64,000 nt of DNA, taken from the NCBI RefSeq assembly GCF_965363235.1, contig NC_134844.1, forward strand, positions 54,246,872 to 54,310,871, written 5' to 3'. The notes below the pieces were generated by a model. It was given only the letters and a program-made list of their open reading frames with translations, did no database searches and had not been told where the DNA came from. Below, piece after piece: positions 55,263 to 64,000 of the stretch. Both the position numbers and the translations under genes were made by a program. Position 1 is the stretch's first letter. The number at the start of each line of letters is the position of its first letter. The stretch is from Mytilus galloprovincialis. Its lineage: Eukaryota; Mollusca; Bivalvia; Mytilida; Mytilidae.

Positions 55263-58200
55263 AATTAATATAGTTATTCGAAATGATAATTCTTAATATA
55301 AACATGGTAACTATAATGATAAAAGATATTTCGATCGTTGACAGTTGTTATTAATCACCAAATCCCGTCTCAAGTGTAAAAAATAACATAAAAATGATTG
55401 AAATTTTCAGGACTGATAATAGCGTGGGGACGATGTGGATAAAAGTATATATTTCTTTAAAGTCTTATAACTGTTGATTGAAAAGAGATACTCGAGTTCG
55501 GTTTGTTCTAAAATCATATTTATAGGCAACCTTATAGTTTGGATTTGCCTATTTTTTAACAAAAGTAGGACCGTTCACAGCCATATTGAAATTTTTTGGT
55601 ATAAAAAATTAAAGACGAAGTTCAAAACAATGTGGCTATATTTTTATGATATCCGGGTAACTTTTGCTATATGAAATAATAATGAACTAAATTGTCAACA
55701 TTGTTTTTATTGCAAACTAATTTTTTTTAATCAGTATTAATTATGATCTGTTAACCTTCGACACGTTGTTTTCTTTGCGGTCAATTAAAGCGCCGGTATT
55801 TCGGTTATATCTGTTTTATTTTCAACACTAATATATTGACTACTTTAATAATTTTTCGTAAACAATATACATTTTTTTGCATTTAAACTAATTAATTTAA
55901 TATGAAGAAGGCGCTACCTTAAATGCTAGCTTTATACCAAGACTATGTCCTATACATAGATTGATTATTGGTTGCTTAAAGTCCAGTGGCAAATATTTCA
56001 TGCTTGTTCTGGACGAATGACCTACATATATTAGTAGTTTTTGTCTAAAATCATCAGTTCAGACGGAAAGTGTTTAGGGAACAATAATTGAACTCAGATT
56101 CGGATTTAGGGGTGGAGGTCCTAGCCCCCCCCCCTTTTGTGGAAACATTTGTTTCCATAATTTTTTGCAACAAATACTGATATGACAAGAGATACACACG
56201 AAACAGGTTGTGTACATTATTTTATCAGTAATTTGTGCATTTTTCTTTTGATGTGAACTCCTTGATAATGTCGACGTCAGTATCCCTGGACTGGTCATGA
56301 TAAAGAAAATATATTGGGTCAGTTCGCAATTGACATGATGCGGAGTGCACCACAAAAGGGTCCTCCTTCACTTTAATTCACAAAATTGCAAATGATTTTT
56401 TTTCTCACAGACATGCAATTGTATGAAGCACTTGTCATTGTTTGAAACTTTCAGTAATAAAAAGTGAGTTTAGCCCTTTTGAACGATTCACTGATTGTGT
56501 GAAAATTTGAACAGAAAATGTACGATAAACCTGATAGAATTGCGTTTTCTGCAGAATTATTGATGGCTTCCTTAATATTCACAAGGACATATAACTAACA
56601 TATCGTCCATATTATTCCGATCTGAGTTTTTATTCATACATAGTCTGGCATGGCTGGTGCTGTTCCAAGTACATGTAGTCTACTATTTCTGCATATTTCT
56701 TGTTTTTGTTTGACCTGGTCAGTCACTATAAAGTGTTACAATTCATATTTAGACGCAACATATAAATAGTGACCAAAAAGGTGCAACTTTCACATCTGTG
56801 ACATGAGAGAATCTAGAAAAAAAATTAAATGTACACATTTTCAACATTTTTGTGGGACTATCATATAAAAATATTATTAAGGAGATATGTAGTTGGAGAC
56901 TGCTGCTGAATAGAAATGTTCGGGCTCACTCATACCTGTTTTCAAATTAGTCCATATAATTATTAATATTAAAGTTTGAAGGGTCCAAAATTAAAATACG
57001 TTTGATATCAACTGACATAAAACATTTGATATAATTTTTTATATGCTTAATTTTCATCTGTGGTTGTATCAGGCTGTGCTAGGTGCAAATTGGGTACTGT
57101 CACAGTGTGACGTTATAGCCTTAAGTGTTTATTTCTTTAATAGGTTGAAATATGCACCTGATAAAAGTATTCGGTGGAGTGAAAATGTTTTGACCAGGTT
57201 TAAACTGACGCATAAAATATACAGGCAACTCGGGAGGCAAACTTTATTTATATTGCATCCAAATAATGTGTTGGCAGCTTATATTTCAAATGATGTAGCC
57301 CACATACTTCCAAGTAACATGCACTGTATATACTATCACAAGTTTTGGTATTATCATGCGTTATCATAAATAACTCCATCTTCCCATAAAATCCAATTTG
57401 GACAATATTGGAGCATTCAATATATATACCTAAATGTATCACTCAAACTAAAGTCTCCTTTTACAGCTGTTTCATGATAAAACTTAAAGAGTGAAAAAAA
57501 AAAACCAGTTTCTATCTCCTGGGACTGTATAAGGTAGATATGTGACAAGATTTATTGAGAGTTTGTCAAAGGAAGTACAGTCTATAGAATTAGAAGATTG
57601 TGAATTTGAATATATATTTTTTTGTTTAAAAATAAAACTTTTGTTAAATTTTGAATTTCACCTGCTTTTGTCTGTGATCTACAGGGATTACCGTGATCAC
57701 ATTCAACAGTATAACCAACTTCATTATCACTGTAACTTGATATGGTGATTTATGTAGCAGATAAATAAGTAGTCATGGTCAACCAGATCACCGCCACCGG
57801 ATAATACTATATTCTCCCGTAATGTATTGCTTGCAGAGAGTTTTTCTGTGTTACCATGGCTGGACGGAACTTTGACACTACATTATCGTTAATTATGATA
57901 ATGTGTCTTTTAAATGAAGTACCTGTGGTTATTAGGAAATTTGTCACTGATAATGGAAAGATGAAGCAGACGATGAAACAGGGCTTAAAATTTTGTCCAA
58001 ACTTCGGTTATTTCCGTGGTACAATAAAATTTAAATAAACTACACACGTTACTAAAATTTCTAAATTCTTATTTTGTAAACAAATAAAAATTCATGTCGT
58101 ATTTAACATCGAATTTGTTCCATTCTGTCCCGTTTTTTCAAGATCGCGATTAAAAGATAATCGGGCAGCCATTAAAAATATAAAGGTTTAACTAATGTCC

Positions 58201-58802
58201 TGACAATGTCCTGAGGGATATTCCAATGCCAATTATTTCGTTTCCATTATTGGAAGAATTAACTTTATATTTAGATCCAAGCAAGAAAACAATATGTATG
58301 TAATAAATATGAGGAAAAAAAAAAACATTTTTAAAAGTAACTTAAGCTGATCAACTTCGATTTTTTTTTTTTTTTTTAATCGCACGAGATTTAACGAGAG
58401 TGACGAAACTTTTTAGATTGATCATGTAGAGAGAGTTATCGTTCTTTATTCCAATTCGATACTTCTACCATAAGTGCCAGCTAAATATTGTGGCATAATA
58501 TTTTTTTTGTTATTTCAAATCAACCAATTTTAACAGTATTCTTTATATGCTAACTTGTTTCCAGAAATCTGTTGTTTACATTCATGTACCAATAAGCTGT
58601 CACTAAAAAAAACCCAATAATCCGCTCTCGGGGCAATGAAATATCAACAGATCGATCAGTTTCCAGTCCCGTTAGTATAATAGTCCCGGCTTGCACCTTA
58701 TCATGCTGCGATATAACGACAAATAAAATGTTGTACATCTGAATTATCAGAACAAAATATTCAGTTTGTCTTATGAGATTTTTTATGATGCTTCGTCATA
58801 TG

Positions 58803-59011
58803 CTGTAGACTCATTATTTTTTGTTGGATACCAATATTCGTGGATTTCATAGGTACAGGTGAACCACGAAATTTAATGTTCAACGTATAACAATTTTTCT
58901 ATAGGCGTGTATGTAGATTTTGGCAAAACAACGAAATTAAATATCAACGAATATGTAAGCTTTTCTTAATCCACTAAAATTTGTACCAACAAAAAACAAA
59001 TGAATCCACAG
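58803..59011. mobile_element. 209-bp mariner-like MITE, second copy
   Basis: Same ends as 24425-24632 (CTGTAGACTCATT and CTGTGGATTCATT inverted) and about the same length, in opposite orientation. TA follows the right end; the left TA has decayed. Confidence 0.75.
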
Positions 59012-59029
59012 TAATTATAACTTATTTGT

Positions 59030-59609
59030 CGTAAGATATTATCAGATGATGCAAAAAGTAAAATTACAAAAATACTAAACTCTGAGGAAAATTCAAAACG
59101 GAAAGTCTCTAATCAAATGGAAAAATCAAAAGCTCAAATAAAGGCAACAGTAGTATACCGCTGTTCAAAACTCGTAAATCGATGGACAAAAAACAAAATC
59201 GGGGTAACAAACTAAAACTGAGGGAAACGCATTAAATATAAGAGGAGAACAACGACACAACATTAAAATGTAACACACACAGAAACGGACTAAGCATTAG
59301 ACAAAATCCGATGAGAATAACAAATATAACATCAAAACCAAATACATGAATTTAGGATAGAAAAGTACCGTGACACGTCTTATAGTAATGTGAATTCACA
59401 CTCAAATATAAGAAAAAACGGACGACACAACGGAAACACAACGTTAAAATGTAACACACACAGAAACGAACTATAATATAAAAATGGCCCTGTTCCTGAC
59501 TTGGTACAGGACATTTTTAAAGAAAAAATTGTGGGTTGAACCTGGTTTTGTGGCATGCCAAACCTCCCTCTTTAATGGCAATGTTAAATATAACATTAAA
59601 ATGACAACA
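59030..59609 (+). repeat. Family D, interrupted by the MULE-like MITE
   Basis: ATAAAGGCAACAGTAGTATA, CGTAAATCGATGGAC, GGAAACGCATTAAA and a CTGACTTGGTACAGGACAT segment match 1670-2150. It continues after the MITE at 60011-60130 (CTGACTTGGTACAGGCATT). Confidence 0.7.
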
Positions 59610-59618
59610 TAACATTAC

Positions 59619-60001
59619 CAATCTAATTAAAAACCGATCTCTCATCGCTCCTGTTTCTGATATGTCGCGTGGGAGATCTAACGAAACCCGCTTTGAGGTC
59701 ACATGTGAGTGACCTCGTAGGTGTGTTTTTTTCGACCAATGAAATTGAGTCTTCCACGATCTTGGAAGTTTAACGTAAAGCAAAGGGATGTAACTCCTTT
59801 TATTTACAACGAAATCGTCAGTCAAAATAATTCATAAACTTTTTTGATTGGCTTATTAATAGGTCGTCAACTCATTTGCATATCTTTATAAATTCATAAC
59901 TTTTAGTTCACTCACATGTGACCTCAAAGCGGGTTTCGTTAGATCTCCCACGCGACATATCAGAAACAGGAGCGATGAGAGATCGGTTTTTAATTAGATT
60001 G
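59619..60001. mobile_element. MULE-like MITE with identical 93-bp ends
   Basis: The first 93 bp (59619-59711, starting CAATCTAATTAAAAACCGAT) equal the reverse complement of the last 93 bp (59909-60001) with no mismatch by eye. A 9-bp direct repeat TAACATTAC flanks it (59610-59618 and 60002-60010). Long inverted ends plus a 9-bp target duplication are characteristic of Mutator-like elements. The 197-bp middle encodes nothing. Identity of the ends indicates a recent insertion. Confidence 0.92.
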
Positions 60002-60010
60002 TAACATTAC

Positions 60011-60130
60011 AGGACTACAATACAAATAAATAGAACACATTAGACAAAGAAACACATGAATAAACACATCAAACGAATTGATAACAATGTCATATTCCTG
60101 ACTTGGTACAGGCATTTGTGTATGTAGAAC
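60011..60130 (+). repeat. Family D, right part after the MITE
   Basis: Continues family D beyond the insertion; contains ACATCAAACGAATTGATAAC and TTCCTGACTTGGTACAGGCA, as at 2037-2095. Confidence 0.65.
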
Positions 60131-60649
60131 ACGTTTCATTACAGGAATAATAGATTAACATATTAAACAGAGCTTTGAAGATGCACAACCAATCAAAGTC
60201 ACTTTGCAACTGTTGTCCATATTTCCATAAATTTTCCAAATAAAACATTTTTGGCAAACTGGAGCAATTTTATACGAACATATCCTTCGGGTGGTCGTCA
60301 GCAACACGCCATACCCTTTGTTATGACTATCAATTCTAAATAACATGACCAATCGAATTCCTACTGATAAAATTATTCAGTTTCAATATAAAATTTCTAA
60401 ATTGTTTTGGTCTAAATTAAATTATCCCGGCAAAGGTATACAATAATGCTCTTCGGTTAGTTTTCTCAGACTAAAGAACCCCCGTTTTCTACGATTGGGT
60501 ACTAAATTATAAGCTTAATTCAGTAAGTTAACGGCCAGTCTATACTTAGAATGAATTCCAAATCAAGAAGTTACTTAAATTCAAGACGCTAGCTCTGGTG
60601 AAATAAATTACTAGAATTCATGCAAAAATGTATCAATAAAAAATATATA

Positions 60650-60785
60650 TGTGGTATGATTGCTTATGTGACAAATATCAATCAGAGACCAAATGAAGTA
60701 GATGTTAGCGACTAAAGTCACCGTAAGGCCTTTACCCATACGAAAATCCCATACCGGATAACAACCTTTCAAATGGCCCAAACAA
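60650..60785 (-). repeat. Family A fragment in intron 2
   Basis: Same position relative to the coding exon as 12000-12125. GTGGTATGATTGCTTATGTG and AATGAAGTAGATGTTAGC blocks. Confidence 0.7.
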
Positions 60786-60888
60786 GACATACTGTATAAC
60801 AATTCAATTCGAAAACCCGTTTGCACATTATCTTCCAACCAGCAAAACGATTCGAAATAAAGTCAATATTTTTTCTTTACTTCTTAGA

Positions 60889-62550
60889 ATGACAGACAGA
60901 AAATTGTGTTCTGGATGTTTACGAGATGACGAAGAAAACGAGGCTGAAGCGTGGTGCAGTGACTGCTTAGAGGAAGTTTGTAGGGTATGTTCAAAGGTAC
61001 ACAAAAGATTAAATCCGCCACATAAAATTATACCACTTCACCAGGTCAAGAATCTTAGTTCGTCTATTCTGAAAATCAGTAAAGACTGCGATGTTCATAC
61101 CGACCAAAGGATCGTTCTTTACTGTACTCAACATGATACGGTCATTTGTTATCTATGTATGTCCGTCACTCATAAAAACTGTGAATCTATCATTTCTATA
61201 GATCGAGCAGCAAATGGCGTTCATAGTGGGTCCGCCCTAGCAGATCTTAAGTGTAGAATGAAACACTTGAGGAAAATGTTCCATGAAGTGTTGAAATGTC
61301 AAACTGAAGATGAAGAAGTGTTCGACAGGCAAAGAGATGATATCCTCAAACAGATTACTACCACTAGACAGCAGATCAACCATCATCTAGATACAATTGA
61401 AAAAGAAACCAGAAACGATTTGAATATAAAGTACAATACTACGAAACAAAAAATGAATGAGACGAAACGTAAAACACAGAGAAGACACGAGTCTATGGAG
61501 ACATGGATAAAAGAATTGTCATCGATAGAAAACATCAGTAATGAAGTACTTTTATTTCAGACAATCAAAGTAATGGATAATAAAACACGTATAGAAGAAA
61601 CCAATATTTGCGAACTGAGTAAGCAAAACAAAATAGAATTTGATCCATTTGATATATACCAGTCTAAGTCAATGGGAAATATTTCCCTTACAGAAAATCA
61701 AATGCACTTACCCGAATTACAGCACTATGTACAACATGTACAACATGTACAAGTACCTAAAATATCAATGGAAGAAGGGGAAGGCAAAATACGACGAACT
61801 TATTCGTTTCCAACATCAGTTTTTGGGTCAAAGGTTGAAATATTGGACGGTTGTTTTGTGTCTGAAAAGAGACTTTTGTTGGCACACTTTAACTCACTAC
61901 ACGTCTTAGTGTGTAGATATGAGGGGAATGAGGTACATGTGATAAAATTGAAATATTATCCATATGGTGTCGCTATGATCGACAATAACCAGGCCATAGT
62001 TACTTTAAATCATTATGGGTTCCAGATTTTGGATCTTACAACACTTACCATAGGAAGTTGTATCAAGCATGAACAAAATGCTTACAATGTAGTGAAATGT
62101 AGTAATAATCAGATATGGACATCTGATGATAGAAACACCATTAGTCAGATTGATATTAGTGGTAATATAATACGTAGTATAACAACAAAAATTAATGTGT
62201 CTAACTTTTGTATAGACAATAATAGCAACATTTACTATATCATAGGCAGTTGCGACGACAATAGGGTATTCCGTATAACACCTAACGGACAGGAAAGTAC
62301 ATTCTGTAGTCCTTCTGGTTTCAGAAGTCCTAATGGACTCGATGTAGATGACAAAGGCAATGTTTATGTAGGTGGAGGGTGGTCTGACAATATTCTCAGA
62401 ATATCCCCTGATGGGAAAAATCATAAAATCATTCTGACAAAGGACGATGGAATAAAACATCCATTTGGTTTATGTTACAATAGGGAACGAAAACATCTTC
62501 TCGTTTTAAACGATGACAGAGAAAGTGTCCACATATATAGTTTACCTTAG
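60889..62550 (+). CDS. RING-less TRIM-like protein, B-box/B-box/coiled coil/NHL
   Basis: Intact single coding exon of 553 residues, preceded at once by a TTTACTTCTTAG acceptor, which fixes the start at 60889. Residues 7-45 form a B-box 1-like zinc site (C7, C10, C23, C26, C31, C34, H38, H45). Residues 67-98 form B-box 2 (CDVH at 67-70, C79, H82, C87, C90, H95, with C98 in place of the usual last His). Residues about 110-225 are heptad-like coiled coil. After a polar linker with HVQHVQHVQ, residues about 320-553 form NHL-type beta-propeller blades (GLDVDDKGNVYVGGG, ISPDGKNHKIIL, FGLCYNRERKHLLVLNDD). There is no RING, so no ubiquitin ligase activity of its own is expected. Such proteins are greatly expanded in bivalves and often linked to innate immunity and RNA or protein scaffolding; that role is inference. 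Cytoplasmic by absence of signal or membrane segments. Confidence 0.95.
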   Translation: MTDRKLCSGCLRDDEENEAEAWCSDCLEEVCRVCSKVHKRLNPPHKIIPLHQVKNLSSSILKISKDCDVHTDQRIVLYCTQHDTVICYLCMSVTHKNCESIISIDRAANGVHSGSALADLKCRMKHLRKMFHEVLKCQTEDEEVFDRQRDDILKQITTTRQQINHHLDTIEKETRNDLNIKYNTTKQKMNETKRKTQRRHESMETWIKELSSIENISNEVLLFQTIKVMDNKTRIEETNICELSKQNKIEFDPFDIYQSKSMGNISLTENQMHLPELQHYVQHVQHVQVPKISMEEGEGKIRRTYSFPTSVFGSKVEILDGCFVSEKRLLLAHFNSLHVLVCRYEGNEVHVIKLKYYPYGVAMIDNNQAIVTLNHYGFQILDLTTLTIGSCIKHEQNAYNVVKCSNNQIWTSDDRNTISQIDISGNIIRSITTKINVSNFCIDNNSNIYYIIGSCDDNRVFRITPNGQESTFCSPSGFRSPNGLDVDDKGNVYVGGGWSDNILRISPDGKNHKIILTKDDGIKHPFGLCYNRERKHLLVLNDDRESVHIYSLP

Positions 62551-63049
62551 TTTGAGTGTCATTTCAAATAATCACATATAAATCTGTAATAATTACATTT
62601 TTTTCCATCAAGTGTAAAGGAAGCATTTTACATATTGTCCAACAAAACCACTTACCGAGAAGTTATAAGTGTATTAATAATTGTTTTACCCTCTTGTTAA
62701 AAAGCTTTCAAAGTAAATAAGTCTACGTCTCAAGATGGAATATTTAATATGCACACTTTTGCAAGGCACATTTCAAAAGAATTTGATATGGCTGAAGAAG
62801 AATATGATGATTATGAGAACCCTTTTAAACAAATTAAATTCACTTAAAAAGACTTTTTAACATATTGTTAAGAAAAGAAAGGTATGATTTTAACTAATGA
62901 AAAACTATTAAATATCGATAACAGTTCAAAACTTTACCTTTATATTAAACTAAAAAATTAAAATAAACTGAAGGACTACTTGCACAATCTAAAACCAATT
63001 AATAGTCGTCAACTTTTATCCAATTTCTGTGTAAGTGACTATAACTTGG
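62551..63049. other. 3' flank of the TRIM-like gene with a short coding-like scrap
   Basis: 62706-62848 reads FKVNKSTSQDGIFNMHTFAR ... AEEEYDDYENPFKQIKFT then TAA. It looks like protein but is too short to name; it may be linked to the LINE remnants that follow. Confidence 0.35.
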
Positions 63050-63420
63050 GAATTGTAATACGACCTATCATATGTGAAAAAAAATCGAAGAGAACACAAA
63101 GTGTGTAATGTTTGTAAAAATTTAGATAATGACGAAAACTTTTACCATCATTGCATAATCTACAGTAATATTAGAAATCCCCTTAAAAATGCAGTTAGAA
63201 CCAGTTATCTTAATTTTAAAGTCATATGAAACAAGTTTTGTTTGTAATTTTTATGTTATCGAAATTATTGAACCAATGCATGCATATATATATATATATA
63301 TATATTATACTAAGTCTTGCGTGCACGTTTTTTAAATATTTATTAGACATATGTAACGTATTATCGACAAATATTAATTCATTTGATGATTATTGTTCGC
63401 AAGCCAATTAACCTTCAAGT
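63050..63420 (+). mobile_element. Decayed LINE C-terminal end
   Basis: In shifted frames the DNA reads IVIRPI, then HKVCNVCKNLDNDENFYHHC (the CxxC...H...C zinc site found at the end of many non-LTR reverse transcriptases), IIYSNIRNPLKNAVRTSYLN and FVIFMLSKLLNQCMHIYIYI. It has several breaks and no upstream reverse transcriptase core. Confidence 0.45.
63283..63306. repeat. AT microsatellite
   Basis: Short (AT)n run within the LINE remnant. Confidence 0.85.
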
Positions 63421-63889
63421 GAGTTGCTGAAGTTTACCGGATCATGACATTGATAAACAATAAAAAAAAAACGGAGCACGTGGAGATCGTGTGAGATAAC
63501 TGAATTAGAAGAGCCATGACATTTACTTTTATATTGTCCATGTGTTCCCATTTGTTAATTAAACTATTCCTTAAAAGTTGTTACATGATTTGTTGTATTA
63601 AATTTTTTTTTTAAGAATCTGTCATTTCCATTTACCTTCAAGAGCACTTTTGTTTACCTTCTTTCATCACTATTTCCCCTGTCACTTGCGCTTTGCGGAG
63701 GCCGAAGAAGTTATAACAAGAGGTCTCGTAGTTAAGGTCAATGCATACGGAAAAATCTCGTCGAATTATTGTTTGGAAATTCAATATTGGTACATTTATG
63801 AAGATTTTGATAATACAAAGAATGTTCTTTTTTTTTTATTTTACGTTCACTTCTTTTGTAGTCAAACTTAGCCATTCAAGTAAATAGTG

Positions 63890-63965
63890 GTTTACTTTTA
63901 CAAATTGTTATTTGGATCGAGAGTTGTCTCATTGGAACTCACACCACATCTTCTTATTATTATAT
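63890..63965 (+). repeat. Family A 3' end
   Basis: GTTGTCTCATTGGAACTCAC and ACCACATCTTCTT match the end of the copies at 22079 and 24240. Confidence 0.7.
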
Positions 63966-64000
63966 AAAACATGTTCAACATGTTTTTTAAATTTTAAGTT

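Larger units (their letters stand above)
54594..60887 (+). other. Intron 2 of the TRIM-like gene, 6.3 kb
   Basis: The matching intron in the pseudogene is 0.84 kb (11389-12231). The last 550 bp (60340-60887) match 11690-12231. The rest holds family C, the mariner-like MITE, family D and the MULE-like MITE, plus AT-rich DNA (55270-58800) in which no gene is supported, though a 108-codon frame at 57043-57369 is open. Confidence 0.55.

Noticed and set aside
62005-62460. 151-codon minus-strand frame
   Set aside because: Shadow of the propeller part of the intact TRIM-like gene; the equivalent frame in the pseudogene is also just a shadow.

Overview
This window looks like nuclear DNA of a bivalve mollusc, most likely a mussel (Mytilus or close kin). 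It is AT-rich, has no bacterial-style gene packing, and is crowded with short interspersed elements. Several of these I recognise from memory as mussel repeats (for example the family carrying GACGAAACGCGCG, and the one carrying TCATTGGCAATCATACCACA). No database search was possible, so the taxon is an inference. Codon-like sequence is sparse. The only intact, convincing host protein-coding gene is a RING-less TRIM-like gene at 60889-62550 (two B-boxes, coiled coil, NHL-type propeller).

The clearest gene story is a segmental duplication of that TRIM-like locus. Copy 1 (about 9675-14337) keeps two 5' untranslated exons and a coding exon, but the coding exon has two stops and a 463-bp inverted-repeat element, so it is a pseudogene. 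Copy 2 (about 52893-62550) has the same exon layout and an intact coding exon, but its second intron has swollen from about 0.8 kb to 6.3 kb through repeat insertions. These include a recent MULE-like MITE with identical 93-bp inverted ends (59619-60001).

Layout. 1-9.6 kb: AT-rich DNA with mussel repeats, a possible CUB-like exon remnant (2735-2960), a palindrome (8.4 kb) and a 21-bp minisatellite (9.2-9.5 kb). 9.7-14.3 kb: TRIM pseudogene. 15-21.3 kb: tRNA-like SINE head, a palindrome, a 1.9-kb Helitron-like element (16766-18676) holding a 317-bp tandem array that itself carries a 34-bp hAT-like insert, then a 162-bp tandem array and a TA microsatellite. 21.6-25.1 kb: dispersed repeats, two palindromes and a mariner-like MITE. 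26.3-32.2 kb: a nested inverted-repeat structure about 6 kb long, whose outer arms carry paired ETS-like and YY1-like motifs, and which contains a LINE fragment interrupted by a PIF/Harbinger-like element. 32.6-33.4 kb: a second Helitron-like element. 33.7-39.0 kb: a decayed Jockey/CR1-type LINE interrupted by a 1.73-kb inverted-repeat element and ending in a long GAA tract. 40.7-45.6 kb: a minisatellite, a zinc-knuckle ORF1/gag-like fossil and a second copy of the Harbinger-like element. 46.6-50.5 kb: a FLYWCH zinc-finger gene remnant, a 190-bp tandem array, tandem 355-bp repeats and a repeat-encoded reading frame. 50.7-52.6 kb: a TTGTACAA cluster and an unusual GATCGT-rich element. 52.9-62.6 kb: intact TRIM-like locus. 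62.7-64 kb: LINE tail remnants.

No operon, CRISPR array, rRNA gene, phage, or complete viral or LTR element was recognised. The main value of the window is as a record of nested insertion events, several of which can be dated relative to one another because the empty site or an intact paralogue is also present.
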